NCBI GenBank assembly: GCA_031260385.1
Contig: JAIRKB010000264.1
Span: 1-7,078 of the forward strand
Origin: Propionibacteriaceae bacterium
GTDB taxonomy: Bacteria > Actinomycetota > Actinomycetes > Propionibacteriales > Propionibacteriaceae
Length of the DNA: 7,078 bases
Direction of reading: 5' to 3'
Below are positions 1 through 5,105 of the stretch, one piece after another; the first letter of the stretch is position 1; every line of letters starts with the position of its first letter. The notes beneath the pieces were generated by a model. That model was not told the DNA's origin, searched no databases, and saw nothing but the letters and a program-made list of their open reading frames with translations. The position numbers were made by a program, and so were the translations under genes.

Positions 1-1146
1 AATGGTCTGATCAGCGATCCGGTCCCAGGAAAACTCTTCGATGCAGCGTGTCCGTCCTGCTTTGCCCATGGCCGCCGCTCTTTCTCGATCCCGGGTGAGG
101 GTGTTGATGGAATCGGCGAACTGAGCTTCAAACTCGGCGACCGCCACCGGATCTTCACTGCGATCGGCATCGTAGGGCACGAGTAGTCCGGTCACACCAT
201 CAACCACCACCTCAGGAATCCCCCCAACCGCGGAGGCGACCACGGCGGTCTCGCAGGCCATTGCCTCCAGGTTGACGATGCCTAGTGGTTCATAGACCGA
301 CGGGCAAGCGAAGACATCAGCGTGGGTAAGAATCCGACGCAGATCAACCTGCGGCAGCATCTCCACCACCCAGGTGACACCCTTACGCCCCGCTTTGAGG
401 GTGGTAAAGGCTTCCGTAAACTCCTGCTCGATCTGCGGGGTGTCGGGGGCACCCGCCAAGAGCAAGACCTGAGTGTCCGGATCCAGCTCGCGGGCAGCTC
501 TCACCAAGTGGATCAGGCCTTTTTGCCGGGTTAGGCGACCGACGAAGACGACCAGTGGGGCCTCGAGGTCAACCCCGAGGGCTTGCAGTCGAGTGGTCTC
601 CGCTTCGGGGTAATACTGGTCGGTGTAGATGCCGTTACGAACCACAAAGACCCGCTCAGGATCTAATTCGGTGTAAGAGGCGAGAACATCGCGGCGCATC
701 CCGTCCGAGACGGTGATCACGGCCGTGGCGTCAAGGAAGGCGGTCTTTTCCGCCCAGGAGGACACGGCGTAACCCCCGCCGAGTTGTTCAGCCTTCCAAG
801 GCCGGTGGGGCTCTAGGGAGTGAGCAGTGACGACGTGAGGGATACCAAGCATCTTGGAGGTGAGCAGACCGCCCATGTTGGCATACCAGGTGTGGGAATG
901 GACGATGTCAACCTCAGGCACGGCCGCCGCAATCGCGACATCGGTGCCGAGCACCCGCAAAGCGGCATTGGCGCCAGGCGGGAAGGTTTCCAGATGAGCA
1001 GTGGCGCCGGGGCGCGGTTCTCCCATGCACTGGATGTCAACCAACTCGCATTTTTTCTGCAACTCGGTGACCAAGTGACCAACGTGTACCCCAGCTCCGC
1101 CGTAAGTGTAGGGCGGAAATTCACGGGTGAGAATTGATACTCGCAT
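1..1146 (-). CDS. glgA: GT4 ADP-glucose glycosyltransferase, GlgA/GlgM type (C-terminus cut by window edge)
   Basis: My reverse-strand translation from the ATG at 1146 gives 382 uninterrupted residues to base 1. It belongs to the actinobacterial GT4 glycogen synthase family, close to mycobacterial GlgM (Rv1212c). GlgM joins ADP-glucose to glucose-1-phosphate to make maltose-1-phosphate for the GlgE alpha-glucan route; related enzymes are annotated as glycogen synthase. Visible motifs are the N-terminal loop YGGAG (15-19), HSHTW (83-87), TAHSLEPHRPWK (107-118), NGI (171-173), the ADP/phosphate loop VGRLTRQKG (202-210) and the retaining-GT4 motif EPLGIVNLEAMA (286-297). The protein ends in EEFSWDRIADQTI, where relatives of about 387 residues have only a few more, so nearly all of it is present. 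It is cytoplasmic, with no signal or membrane segment. A weak GGGA lies 10 nt upstream of the chosen ATG. glgC is divergent, so substrate maker and consumer share one control region. Maltose-1-phosphate synthase versus plain glycogen synthase cannot be decided from sequence alone. Confidence 0.95.
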   Translation of the reverse strand, partial: MRVSILTREFPPYTYGGAGVHVGHLVTELQKKCELVDIQCMGEPRPGATAHLETFPPGANAALRVLGTDVAIAAAVPEVDIVHSHTWYANMGGLLTSKMLGIPHVVTAHSLEPHRPWKAEQLGGGYAVSSWAEKTAFLDATAVITVSDGMRRDVLASYTELDPERVFVVRNGIYTDQYYPEAETTRLQALGVDLEAPLVVFVGRLTRQKGLIHLVRAARELDPDTQVLLLAGAPDTPQIEQEFTEAFTTLKAGRKGVTWVVEMLPQVDLRRILTHADVFACPSVYEPLGIVNLEAMACETAVVASAVGGIPEVVVDGVTGLLVPYDADRSEDPVAVAEFEAQFADSINTLTRDRERAAAMGKAGRTRCIEEFSWDRIADQTI

Positions 1147-1154
1147 ACTCGCAT
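1138..1154. repeat. Tandem 8-bp duplication over the glgA start codon
   Basis: The unit ACTCGCAT occurs twice in immediate succession (1139-1146 and 1147-1154), and the T at 1138 extends the repeat by one base. On the minus strand this reads ATGCGAGT twice and creates two ATGs 8 nt apart. Only the proximal one (1146) opens the glgA frame. The distal one (1154) opens a different frame that ends at about 813. Confidence 0.85.
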
Positions 1155-1168
1155 CGTCCCACAGTTTG

Positions 1169-1190
1169 ACCCATTTCGGTACCACTGGGT
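1169..1190. promoter_or_regulatory. Imperfect inverted repeat, possible operator in the glg divergent region
   Basis: The arms ACCCA (1169-1173) and TGGGT (1186-1190) flank a GGTACC palindrome (1178-1183) whose centre is one base off that of the arms. It lies just downstream of the candidate glgA -10 and 23-45 bp before the glgA start. This placement would suit a repressor site, but the arms are short and no known regulator motif is recognised. The operator role is inference. Confidence 0.25.
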
Positions 1191-1194
1191 GGGT

Positions 1195-1200
1195 ATTATC
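1195..1200 (-). promoter_or_regulatory. Candidate -10 element for glgA
   Basis: The minus strand reads GATAAT here, five of six matches to TATAAT. It is preceded on that strand by a run of seven T. No good -35 lies 16-18 bp upstream (GCAAAG at the 17-bp position). Transcription would begin near 1188, giving a leader of about 42 nt before the glgA ATG. This is a weak call based on one hexamer. Confidence 0.35.
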
Positions 1201-1231
1201 AAAAAAATCTGAAGAATCTTTGCGAAGAAGG

Positions 1232-1260
1232 TTGTCATCTGGTCAAAAAGGTCTTACCGT
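1232..1260 (+). promoter_or_regulatory. Candidate glgC promoter, positioned for a leaderless mRNA
   Basis: A -35 TTGTCA (1232-1237, five of six to TTGACA) is followed by a 17-bp spacer and the -10 TACCGT (1255-1260), which fits the TAnnnT form common in Actinobacteria. Six bases separate the -10 from the A of the glgC ATG at 1267, so the expected transcription start is that A. No properly spaced Shine-Dalgarno sequence precedes the ATG; the GGGG at 1261-1264 is only 2 nt away. Both facts support leaderless translation. Confidence 0.55.
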
Positions 1261-1266
1261 GGGGCT

Positions 1267-2493
1267 ATGGCAGTCAGACCGAATGTTCTGTCGATCGTAC
1301 TAGCGGGGGGCGAAGGCAAGAGACTTATGCCCCTTACCACCGACCGTGCAAAACCCGCTGTGCCCTTCGGGGGGACTTATCGCCTCATCGATTTTGTGAT
1401 GAGCAACCTTGTTAACTCCGGTCTTACGAAGATCGCTGTTCTCACGCAGTACAAGTCGCATTCGCTTGACCGACACATCAGCCAGACCTGGAGAATGTCG
1501 ACCTTGCTGAACCAGTACGTCACAACCGTACCGGCCCAGCAACGGACGGGAAAACAATGGTTCCAGGGCAGTGCTGATGCCATCTATCAGTCCATGAATC
1601 TGGTTTCCGACGAAAACCCGGACTACGTGGTGGTCTTTGGGGCGGACAACATCTACCGCATGGACATCGAGCAGATGCTCGACGCACATATTGCGTCTGG
1701 CCTTCCGGCAACGGTCGCGGGTATCCGTGTCCCACGCTGGCAAGGTAATCAATTTGGAATCATTGATGCGACCGCTGACGGGAAGATTTCTCGATTCTTG
1801 GAGAAGCCAGCCGACCCACCAGGGCTACCGGACTCTCCAGACGAATGCTACGCATCAATGGGTAACTACATTTTCACGACGAAGGACTTTGTCGACCTCC
1901 TCAACCACGATGCCCGTGACAACAACTCACGACATGACATGGGGGGAAATATCATCCCATCCTTTGTGGCATCAGGGTTGGCTGGGGTCTACGACTTCGC
2001 CAAAAACGAGATACCAGGATCGACGGATAAGGACCGTGATTATTGGCGGGATGTCGGGACCATCGACGCCTACCATGACGCCCACATGGACCTTGTCTCC
2101 GTCAACCCGGAATTCAACCTTTACAACCGCCAATGGCCGATATGGACCTATCAAGCTCAGGCGCCGGGCGCGAAATTCGTGCTTCGGGGAACGGCTGAGG
2201 ACTCGATCGTGTCGGCCGGCTGTATCATTTCGGGAGGGGATGTCGATCGGTCGGTTCTCAGCCCCAACTGTTTGATAGAAAAGTGGAGCCGGGTTGAAGA
2301 ATCGGTAATCTCGTCTGGTTGTCAGATTGGCGAAGGAGCCGTTATCCGACGGGCCATTCTCGACAAGTATGTAAAAATCGGTTCCAGGGTCGAAATTGGG
2401 GTGAATGCCGACCACGACCGGGCGCGGGGTTTCTTCGTGTCCTCAAATGGCATCACGGTTGTACCGAAGAACATGGTGGTAAGTGAGAGCTAG
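1267..2493 (+). CDS. glgC: Glucose-1-phosphate adenylyltransferase (ADP-glucose pyrophosphorylase)
   Basis: This 408-residue cytoplasmic enzyme makes ADP-glucose and pyrophosphate from ATP and glucose-1-phosphate, the committed step of bacterial glycogen/alpha-glucan synthesis. The N-terminal nucleotidyltransferase domain shows LAGGEGKRL (12-20), RAKPAVPFGG (27-36), WFQGSAD (98-104), the catalytic-Asp motif GADNIYRMD (125-133, Asp127), FLEKP (177-181, sugar-phosphate Lys180), ASMGNYIF (196-203), HDMGGNIIP (223-231) and YWRDVGTID (259-267). The C-terminal part, from about 300, has the hexapeptide-like pattern of the left-handed beta helix (SVLSPNCLIE, SVISSGCQIGEGAVI). Length is normal for the family. 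In the motif 125-133 an Asn (128) stands where relatives usually have His. The ATG at 1267 is the only start that gives the conserved N-terminus, and it lacks a spaced ribosome binding site. The gene diverges from glgA, which uses its product. Confidence 0.97.
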   Translation: MAVRPNVLSIVLAGGEGKRLMPLTTDRAKPAVPFGGTYRLIDFVMSNLVNSGLTKIAVLTQYKSHSLDRHISQTWRMSTLLNQYVTTVPAQQRTGKQWFQGSADAIYQSMNLVSDENPDYVVVFGADNIYRMDIEQMLDAHIASGLPATVAGIRVPRWQGNQFGIIDATADGKISRFLEKPADPPGLPDSPDECYASMGNYIFTTKDFVDLLNHDARDNNSRHDMGGNIIPSFVASGLAGVYDFAKNEIPGSTDKDRDYWRDVGTIDAYHDAHMDLVSVNPEFNLYNRQWPIWTYQAQAPGAKFVLRGTAEDSIVSAGCIISGGDVDRSVLSPNCLIEKWSRVEESVISSGCQIGEGAVIRRAILDKYVKIGSRVEIGVNADHDRARGFFVSSNGITVVPKNMVVSES

Positions 2494-2516
2494 GGATTGA
2501 AACCTTGTTTCATCCC
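2493..2516 (+). terminator. Hairpin directly after glgC, probable terminator without a T-run
   Basis: The left arm GGGAT-GAAAC (2493-2503, with T2498 bulged) pairs with GTTTCATCCC (2507-2516) around the 3-nt loop CTT. That makes ten base pairs with one bulge. The left arm begins inside the glgC stop codon. No T tract follows, which is common for actinobacterial terminators. It separates glgC from the promoter of mihF. Confidence 0.55.
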
Positions 2517-2532
2517 GAAGGGCAAGCTCCGC

Positions 2533-2561
2533 TGTGCAAGTGTTACGAAAATCGGTATTAT
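2533..2561 (+). promoter_or_regulatory. Candidate promoter of the mihF-gmk-rpoZ-metK-priA cluster
   Basis: The -10 TATTAT (2556-2561) matches TATAAT at five of six bases. The 17-bp spacing puts a weak -35 TGTGCA at 2533-2538 (three of six). Transcription would start near 2568, about 16 nt before the mihF ATG and just ahead of its Shine-Dalgarno sequence. Its location after the glgC hairpin fits an independent promoter for the downstream cluster. Confidence 0.5.
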
Positions 2562-2572
2562 CTAGAAATCGC

Positions 2573-2579
2573 AAAGGAG
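2573..2579 (+). promoter_or_regulatory. Strong ribosome binding site of mihF
   Basis: AAAGGAG ends 4 nt before the ATG at 2584. It is the clearest Shine-Dalgarno sequence in the window and fixes the start of the short (103-residue) mIHF form. Most other genes here are overlapping, coupled or apparently leaderless. Confidence 0.8.
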
Positions 2580-2583
2580 AAAC

Positions 2584-2895
2584 ATGCCAATCCCAAAACT
2601 AACTGCGGGGGAACTCGCCGCAGCAAGGGCGAAGGCCATTGAAGTCCGCCGGGCACGTACTGCGCTCAAGGACAAGGTTCGCGCCGGTGATGCGCGCCCG
2701 ACCGCCGCATTAAACGAGGCGATTGCCGACGACCTACTCAACAAAATCAAGGTGAAGGACTTCCTGAAAGCCGTTCCTAGGATCGGGGAGAAGAAAGCCG
2801 AAGCTTTGATGCTGAAGTATTCGATCGCGCCTAGTCGACGTCTAGGCGGGCTTGGAAAACATCAACTTGAGGGACTAATGAGAGAACTTGGGTGA
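2584..2895 (+). CDS. mihF: Actinobacterial integration host factor mIHF (nucleoid protein)
   Basis: This 103-residue basic protein matches the short form of mIHF (mycobacterial Rv1388, streptomycete sIHF), a nucleoid-associated DNA-binding protein found only in Actinobacteria and unrelated to HU/IHF. Family features visible are the N-terminal helix LTAGELAAARAKA with a basic stretch VRRARTALKDKVR (21-33), the linker KIKVKDFLKAVPRIG (54-68), and the C-terminal helix-two-turn-helix region GEKKAEALM...IAPSRRLGGLG (68-91). Mycobacterial mIHF contacts DNA through three arginines in RRLRGLG. Here the first two are kept (Arg85, Arg86) but the third position is Gly88. The stop codon overlaps the gmk GTG (GTGA), so the two are probably translationally coupled. 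Neighbour gmk is the usual partner in the phylum. Family assignment is firm; the effect of the Gly is inference. Confidence 0.94.
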   Translation: MPIPKLTAGELAAARAKAIEVRRARTALKDKVRAGDARPTAALNEAIADDLLNKIKVKDFLKAVPRIGEKKAEALMLKYSIAPSRRLGGLGKHQLEGLMRELG

Positions 2896-3467
2896 TATTC
2901 GTACCCACCCTACTTGTCGGCCCGAGCGGGGTTGGTAAGGGGACCGTTCTAGCTTCGTTGTGTGCGTTGTACCCCGAAGTCTGGCTTTCGGTTTCCGTAA
3001 CCACTCGCCAACCCCGCCCGGGCGAAGTCCACGGGCAACACTACTATTTCCTAACCGACGCCGAGTTTGACGAACTCATTGCCAATGGTGGGTTGTTGGA
3101 ATGGGCGACCTATTCGACGGCCCGGTACGGCACGCCGCGGGCCGAGCTTGAAGCTCAGGTCGCCCAGGGGCGAGCGGTGATCGTGGAATTAGAAATGCAA
3201 GGCGCTCGCCTCGTGAGGGAGCGCCTTGATCCAGTGCGGGCGGTCTTTCTCGCGCCGCCTTGCTGGAATGAACTGGAGCGTCGACTGCGTCGTCGAGGCA
3301 CCGAATCCGAGGCCTCGATACAGCGCCGACTCGAAACGGCGCGCGAGGAAATGGAATACTCTGCCGAGTGTGACCACGTGGTCGTCAATAACGAAGTGGC
3401 ATCAGCGGTCGAAGAGTTGGTAAACTTGATCGGTCTGAGTTCTTTACGCGCCCAGACCGACACGTAA
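2892..3467 (+). CDS. gmk: Guanylate kinase
   Basis: This 191-residue enzyme phosphorylates GMP to GDP with ATP, feeding nucleic acid and (p)ppGpp synthesis in the cytoplasm. The P-loop GPSGVGKGT is at 10-18. The GMP-binding part follows: SVSVTTRQPRPGE (33-45), HYYF (50-53), LLEWATY (68-74) and YGTP (79-82). Then come VELEMQGA (98-105), the lid region RRRGTESEASIQRRL (133-147) and the adenine-side VVVNNE (163-168). In VELEMQGA the second acidic residue is Glu101, where many relatives have Asp, a conservative change. The GTG start at 2892 is chosen because it overlaps the mihF stop (GTGA) and places the P-loop at the usual distance; AGAGAA lies 5 nt upstream. The N-terminus is shorter than in Mycobacterium, which carries an extra tail of roughly 20 residues. 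Confidence 0.96.
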   Translation: MIFVPTLLVGPSGVGKGTVLASLCALYPEVWLSVSVTTRQPRPGEVHGQHYYFLTDAEFDELIANGGLLEWATYSTARYGTPRAELEAQVAQGRAVIVELEMQGARLVRERLDPVRAVFLAPPCWNELERRLRRRGTESEASIQRRLETAREEMEYSAECDHVVVNNEVASAVEELVNLIGLSSLRAQTDT

Positions 3468-3472
3468 ACCGA

Positions 3473-3490
3473 GTGGGGGACGACCCCCAC
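3473..3490 (+). terminator. GC-rich hairpin between gmk and rpoZ (terminator or attenuator)
   Basis: The arms GTGGGGG (3473-3479) and CCCCCAC (3484-3490) form a perfect 7-bp stem with loop ACGA, starting 5 nt after the gmk stop. No T-run follows. A second C-block (3492-3496) could pair with the same G-run, so two alternative folds are possible. It may be a partial terminator that lowers readthrough into rpoZ, or an RNA-processing or stability element. Confidence 0.5.
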
Positions 3491-3499
3491 GCCCCCGCC

Positions 3500-3550
3500 G
3501 CGACCCGGTGTTCCACTCCCAGGGTGGACAGGTGAAGCGTCCCGGGTCGC
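3500..3550 (+). other. Nested long inverted repeat in the rpoZ leader
   Basis: GCGACCCGG (3500-3508) is perfectly complementary to CCGGGTCGC (3542-3550), giving a 9-bp GC-rich stem. Inside it TCCAC (3512-3516) can pair with GTGGA (3524-3528) around TCCCAGG. The structure ends 5 nt before the purine-rich rpoZ ribosome binding region (3556-3566). It could regulate rpoZ expression or stabilise the downstream mRNA. No riboswitch or protein-binding class is recognised. Confidence 0.55.
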
Positions 3551-3576
3551 TGACTAGGAAAAGGAACCGTAACTAC

Positions 3577-3912
3577 ATGACGAACCTGCAAGAAGGCATC
3601 ACGTCTCCGCCTATTGACGACCTACTAGACAAAGTGGATTCGAAGTATCGCCTCGTGCTTTTCGCGGCCCGCCGGGCCCGTCAGATTAACGCCTACTATT
3701 CCCAGTTGGGTGAAGGTTTGCTCGAGAATGTCGGCCCGCTGGTTGATGCGAACTCCCAAGAGAAGCCGCTGTCGATCGCGCTGCGCGAGATTGAGTCTGA
3801 CCTGCTGGATTGCCAGGAGATCGATCCGGAAGCCGAAGCGGCTGCCCGTGAGGCCGCCTTGCGTGAGGCCGCTTTCGACTTCACCAATCCTTTCGCCGAC
3901 TCCGATCTGTGA
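3577..3912 (+). CDS. rpoZ: RNA polymerase omega subunit
   Basis: This 111-residue omega subunit helps fold and hold the beta-prime subunit in the RNA polymerase core. The conserved actinobacterial core is GITSPPIDDLLDKVDSKY (7-24), then RARQIN (33-38), SQLGEGLLENVGPLV (42-56) and QEKPLSIALREIESDLL (61-77). The ATG at 3577 is chosen because AAAAGGAA (3559-3566) ends 10 nt upstream; a longer in-frame reading from a GTG at 3508 would add residues lying inside the leader inverted repeat and has no ribosome binding site. Relative to the mycobacterial protein the N-terminus is short, and the C-terminus carries an Ala/Glu/Asp-rich tail from about residue 79 with a likely helix (EAEAAAREAALREAAF), ending acidic (FADSDL). 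The stop overlaps the metK GTG (GTGA). Confidence 0.95.
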   Translation: MTNLQEGITSPPIDDLLDKVDSKYRLVLFAARRARQINAYYSQLGEGLLENVGPLVDANSQEKPLSIALREIESDLLDCQEIDPEAEAAAREAALREAAFDFTNPFADSDL

Positions 3913-5096
3913 GCCCGACACTTTTTACCTCAGAATCGGTTACTGAGGGACACCCAGACAAGATGGCGGACGCGATCTCTGATCGCGTCCTTGATGCTTT
4001 GCTCACCCAGGATCAGACCTCTCGGGTCGCCGTGGAGACCCTGCTGACCACCGGTGCGGTGGTGGTCGCCGGTGAGGTGACGACCAGAGGTTATGCTGAT
4101 GTGGCGGAGATCGTCCGTTCTACCGTGCTCGATATTGGTTATTCCTCGTCCAAGGTGGGCTTTGATGGTAACTCCTGTGGAGTCCTGGTCGCGATTGGCT
4201 CGCAGTCACCCGATATTGCTCAAGGCGTCAACCAGGCCGAGGAAGCCCGCGACGGCTCCACCGATGCCTATGATCGCCAAGGAGCGGGGGACCAGGGATT
4301 GATGTTTGGTTTCGCTTGTCGCGAGACCCCCAACCTGATGCCGTTGCCGATCGATATGGCTCATCGGCTCACCGAGCGTCTAGCGACCGTGCGCAAGACG
4401 GGCGAGGTTGACTACCTCCGTCCTGATGGCAAATCCCAGGTGACGATACGTTATGAGGCTGGTCAGCCGGTTGGCGTGGACACGGTCGTAGTCAGCGCCC
4501 AACACGATCCCCGGGTTGACGAGTCACAGATTCGGGCCGATCTGATCCGCGAGGTGATCACCCCGGTGGTTGACCGTTATGGCTATTCGCTGGCCGACAC
4601 CAGGATCTATGTCAATCCGACTGGGAGTTTTGTGATCGGTGGCCCAATGGGGGATGCCGGGGTGACTGGTCGCAAGATCATTGTTGACACCTACGGTGGC
4701 ATGGCGCGCCATGGTGGCGGCGCCTTCTCGGGCAAGGATCCCTCCAAGGTTGATCGCTCGGCCTCCTACGCTCTGCGCTGGGTGGCGAAGAATGTCGTGG
4801 CCGCCGGTCTCGCTGATCGCTGTGAGGTCCAGGTTGCCTATGCCATCGGGCGGGCGCGGCCCCTAGCGCTTTATGTCGACTGTTTCGGAACCGCCAAGCT
4901 GCCCCAAGACCAGATTCATACCGCTATTGGCGAGGTCTTTGATCTGCGGCCGAAGGCGATTATTGACAGCTTGGACTTGTTGCGTCCGATCTATGGCCAG
5001 GTGACCAACTATGGCCACTTTGGTCGCGACCTTGACTGCATGACTTGGGAGCGTACAGACCGCGCCGAACGCCTAGCGGCGGCGGTTCGCGGCTAA
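3909..5096 (+). CDS. metK: S-adenosylmethionine synthetase (methionine adenosyltransferase)
   Basis: This 395-residue cytoplasmic enzyme makes S-adenosylmethionine from methionine and ATP, releasing phosphate and pyrophosphate. The three-domain family is evident from GHPDK (14-18, with His15 and Asp17 at ATP/metal positions), the signature GAGDQGLMFGF (125-135), RPDGKSQVT (171-179), GRK (254-256), the phosphate loop GGGAFSGKD (269-277) with Lys276, SKVDRS (279-284), and the C-terminal YGHFGR (368-373). Length and all expected active-site residues are normal. The GTG at 3909 overlaps the rpoZ stop and gives the typical N-terminus (LFTSESVTEGHPDK), so translation is probably coupled to rpoZ. 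In many actinobacteria coaBC stands between rpoZ and metK; it is absent here. Confidence 0.97.
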   Translation: MSPTLFTSESVTEGHPDKMADAISDRVLDALLTQDQTSRVAVETLLTTGAVVVAGEVTTRGYADVAEIVRSTVLDIGYSSSKVGFDGNSCGVLVAIGSQSPDIAQGVNQAEEARDGSTDAYDRQGAGDQGLMFGFACRETPNLMPLPIDMAHRLTERLATVRKTGEVDYLRPDGKSQVTIRYEAGQPVGVDTVVVSAQHDPRVDESQIRADLIREVITPVVDRYGYSLADTRIYVNPTGSFVIGGPMGDAGVTGRKIIVDTYGGMARHGGGAFSGKDPSKVDRSASYALRWVAKNVVAAGLADRCEVQVAYAIGRARPLALYVDCFGTAKLPQDQIHTAIGEVFDLRPKAIIDSLDLLRPIYGQVTNYGHFGRDLDCMTWERTDRAERLAAAVRG

Positions 5097-5099
5097 GCT
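5094..5099 (+). promoter_or_regulatory. Possible -10 for a leaderless priA transcript
   Basis: TAAGCT, which begins with the metK stop codon, fits TAnnnT. It lies exactly 6 nt before the priA ATG at 5106, the same spacing as the candidate glgC promoter. There is no recognisable -35 (GCCTAG at the 17-bp position), and no purine-rich ribosome binding site in the 9-bp gap. The low information content makes chance occurrence quite possible. Confidence 0.25.
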
Positions 5100-5105
5100 T
5101 TATTC

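Noticed and set aside
1201..1207. Run of seven A as a terminator T-tract on the minus strand
   Set aside because: No GC-rich hairpin precedes it on the minus strand, and no convergent gene ends there.
813..1238. 141-residue reverse-strand reading frame overlapping the glgA start
   Set aside because: It lies in another frame over the 5' half of glgA, and its sequence resembles no family, while the glgA frame shows full GT4 motifs over the whole region.
1637..2275. 212-residue forward frame inside glgC
   Set aside because: It is a shadow of glgC: low-complexity Ser/Thr/Arg-rich translation, no ribosome binding site and no recognisable domain.
2830..2846. CCTAG/CTAGG inverted repeat within mihF
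   Set aside because: It encodes the conserved PSRRLG segment, so coding constraint explains it. The short arms inside a CDS give no support for an operator.
3508..3576. Upstream GTG extending rpoZ by 23 residues
   Set aside because: The added residues come from the leader inverted repeat, have no ribosome binding site and do not match omega N-termini. The ATG at 3577 has a purine-rich site 10 nt upstream.
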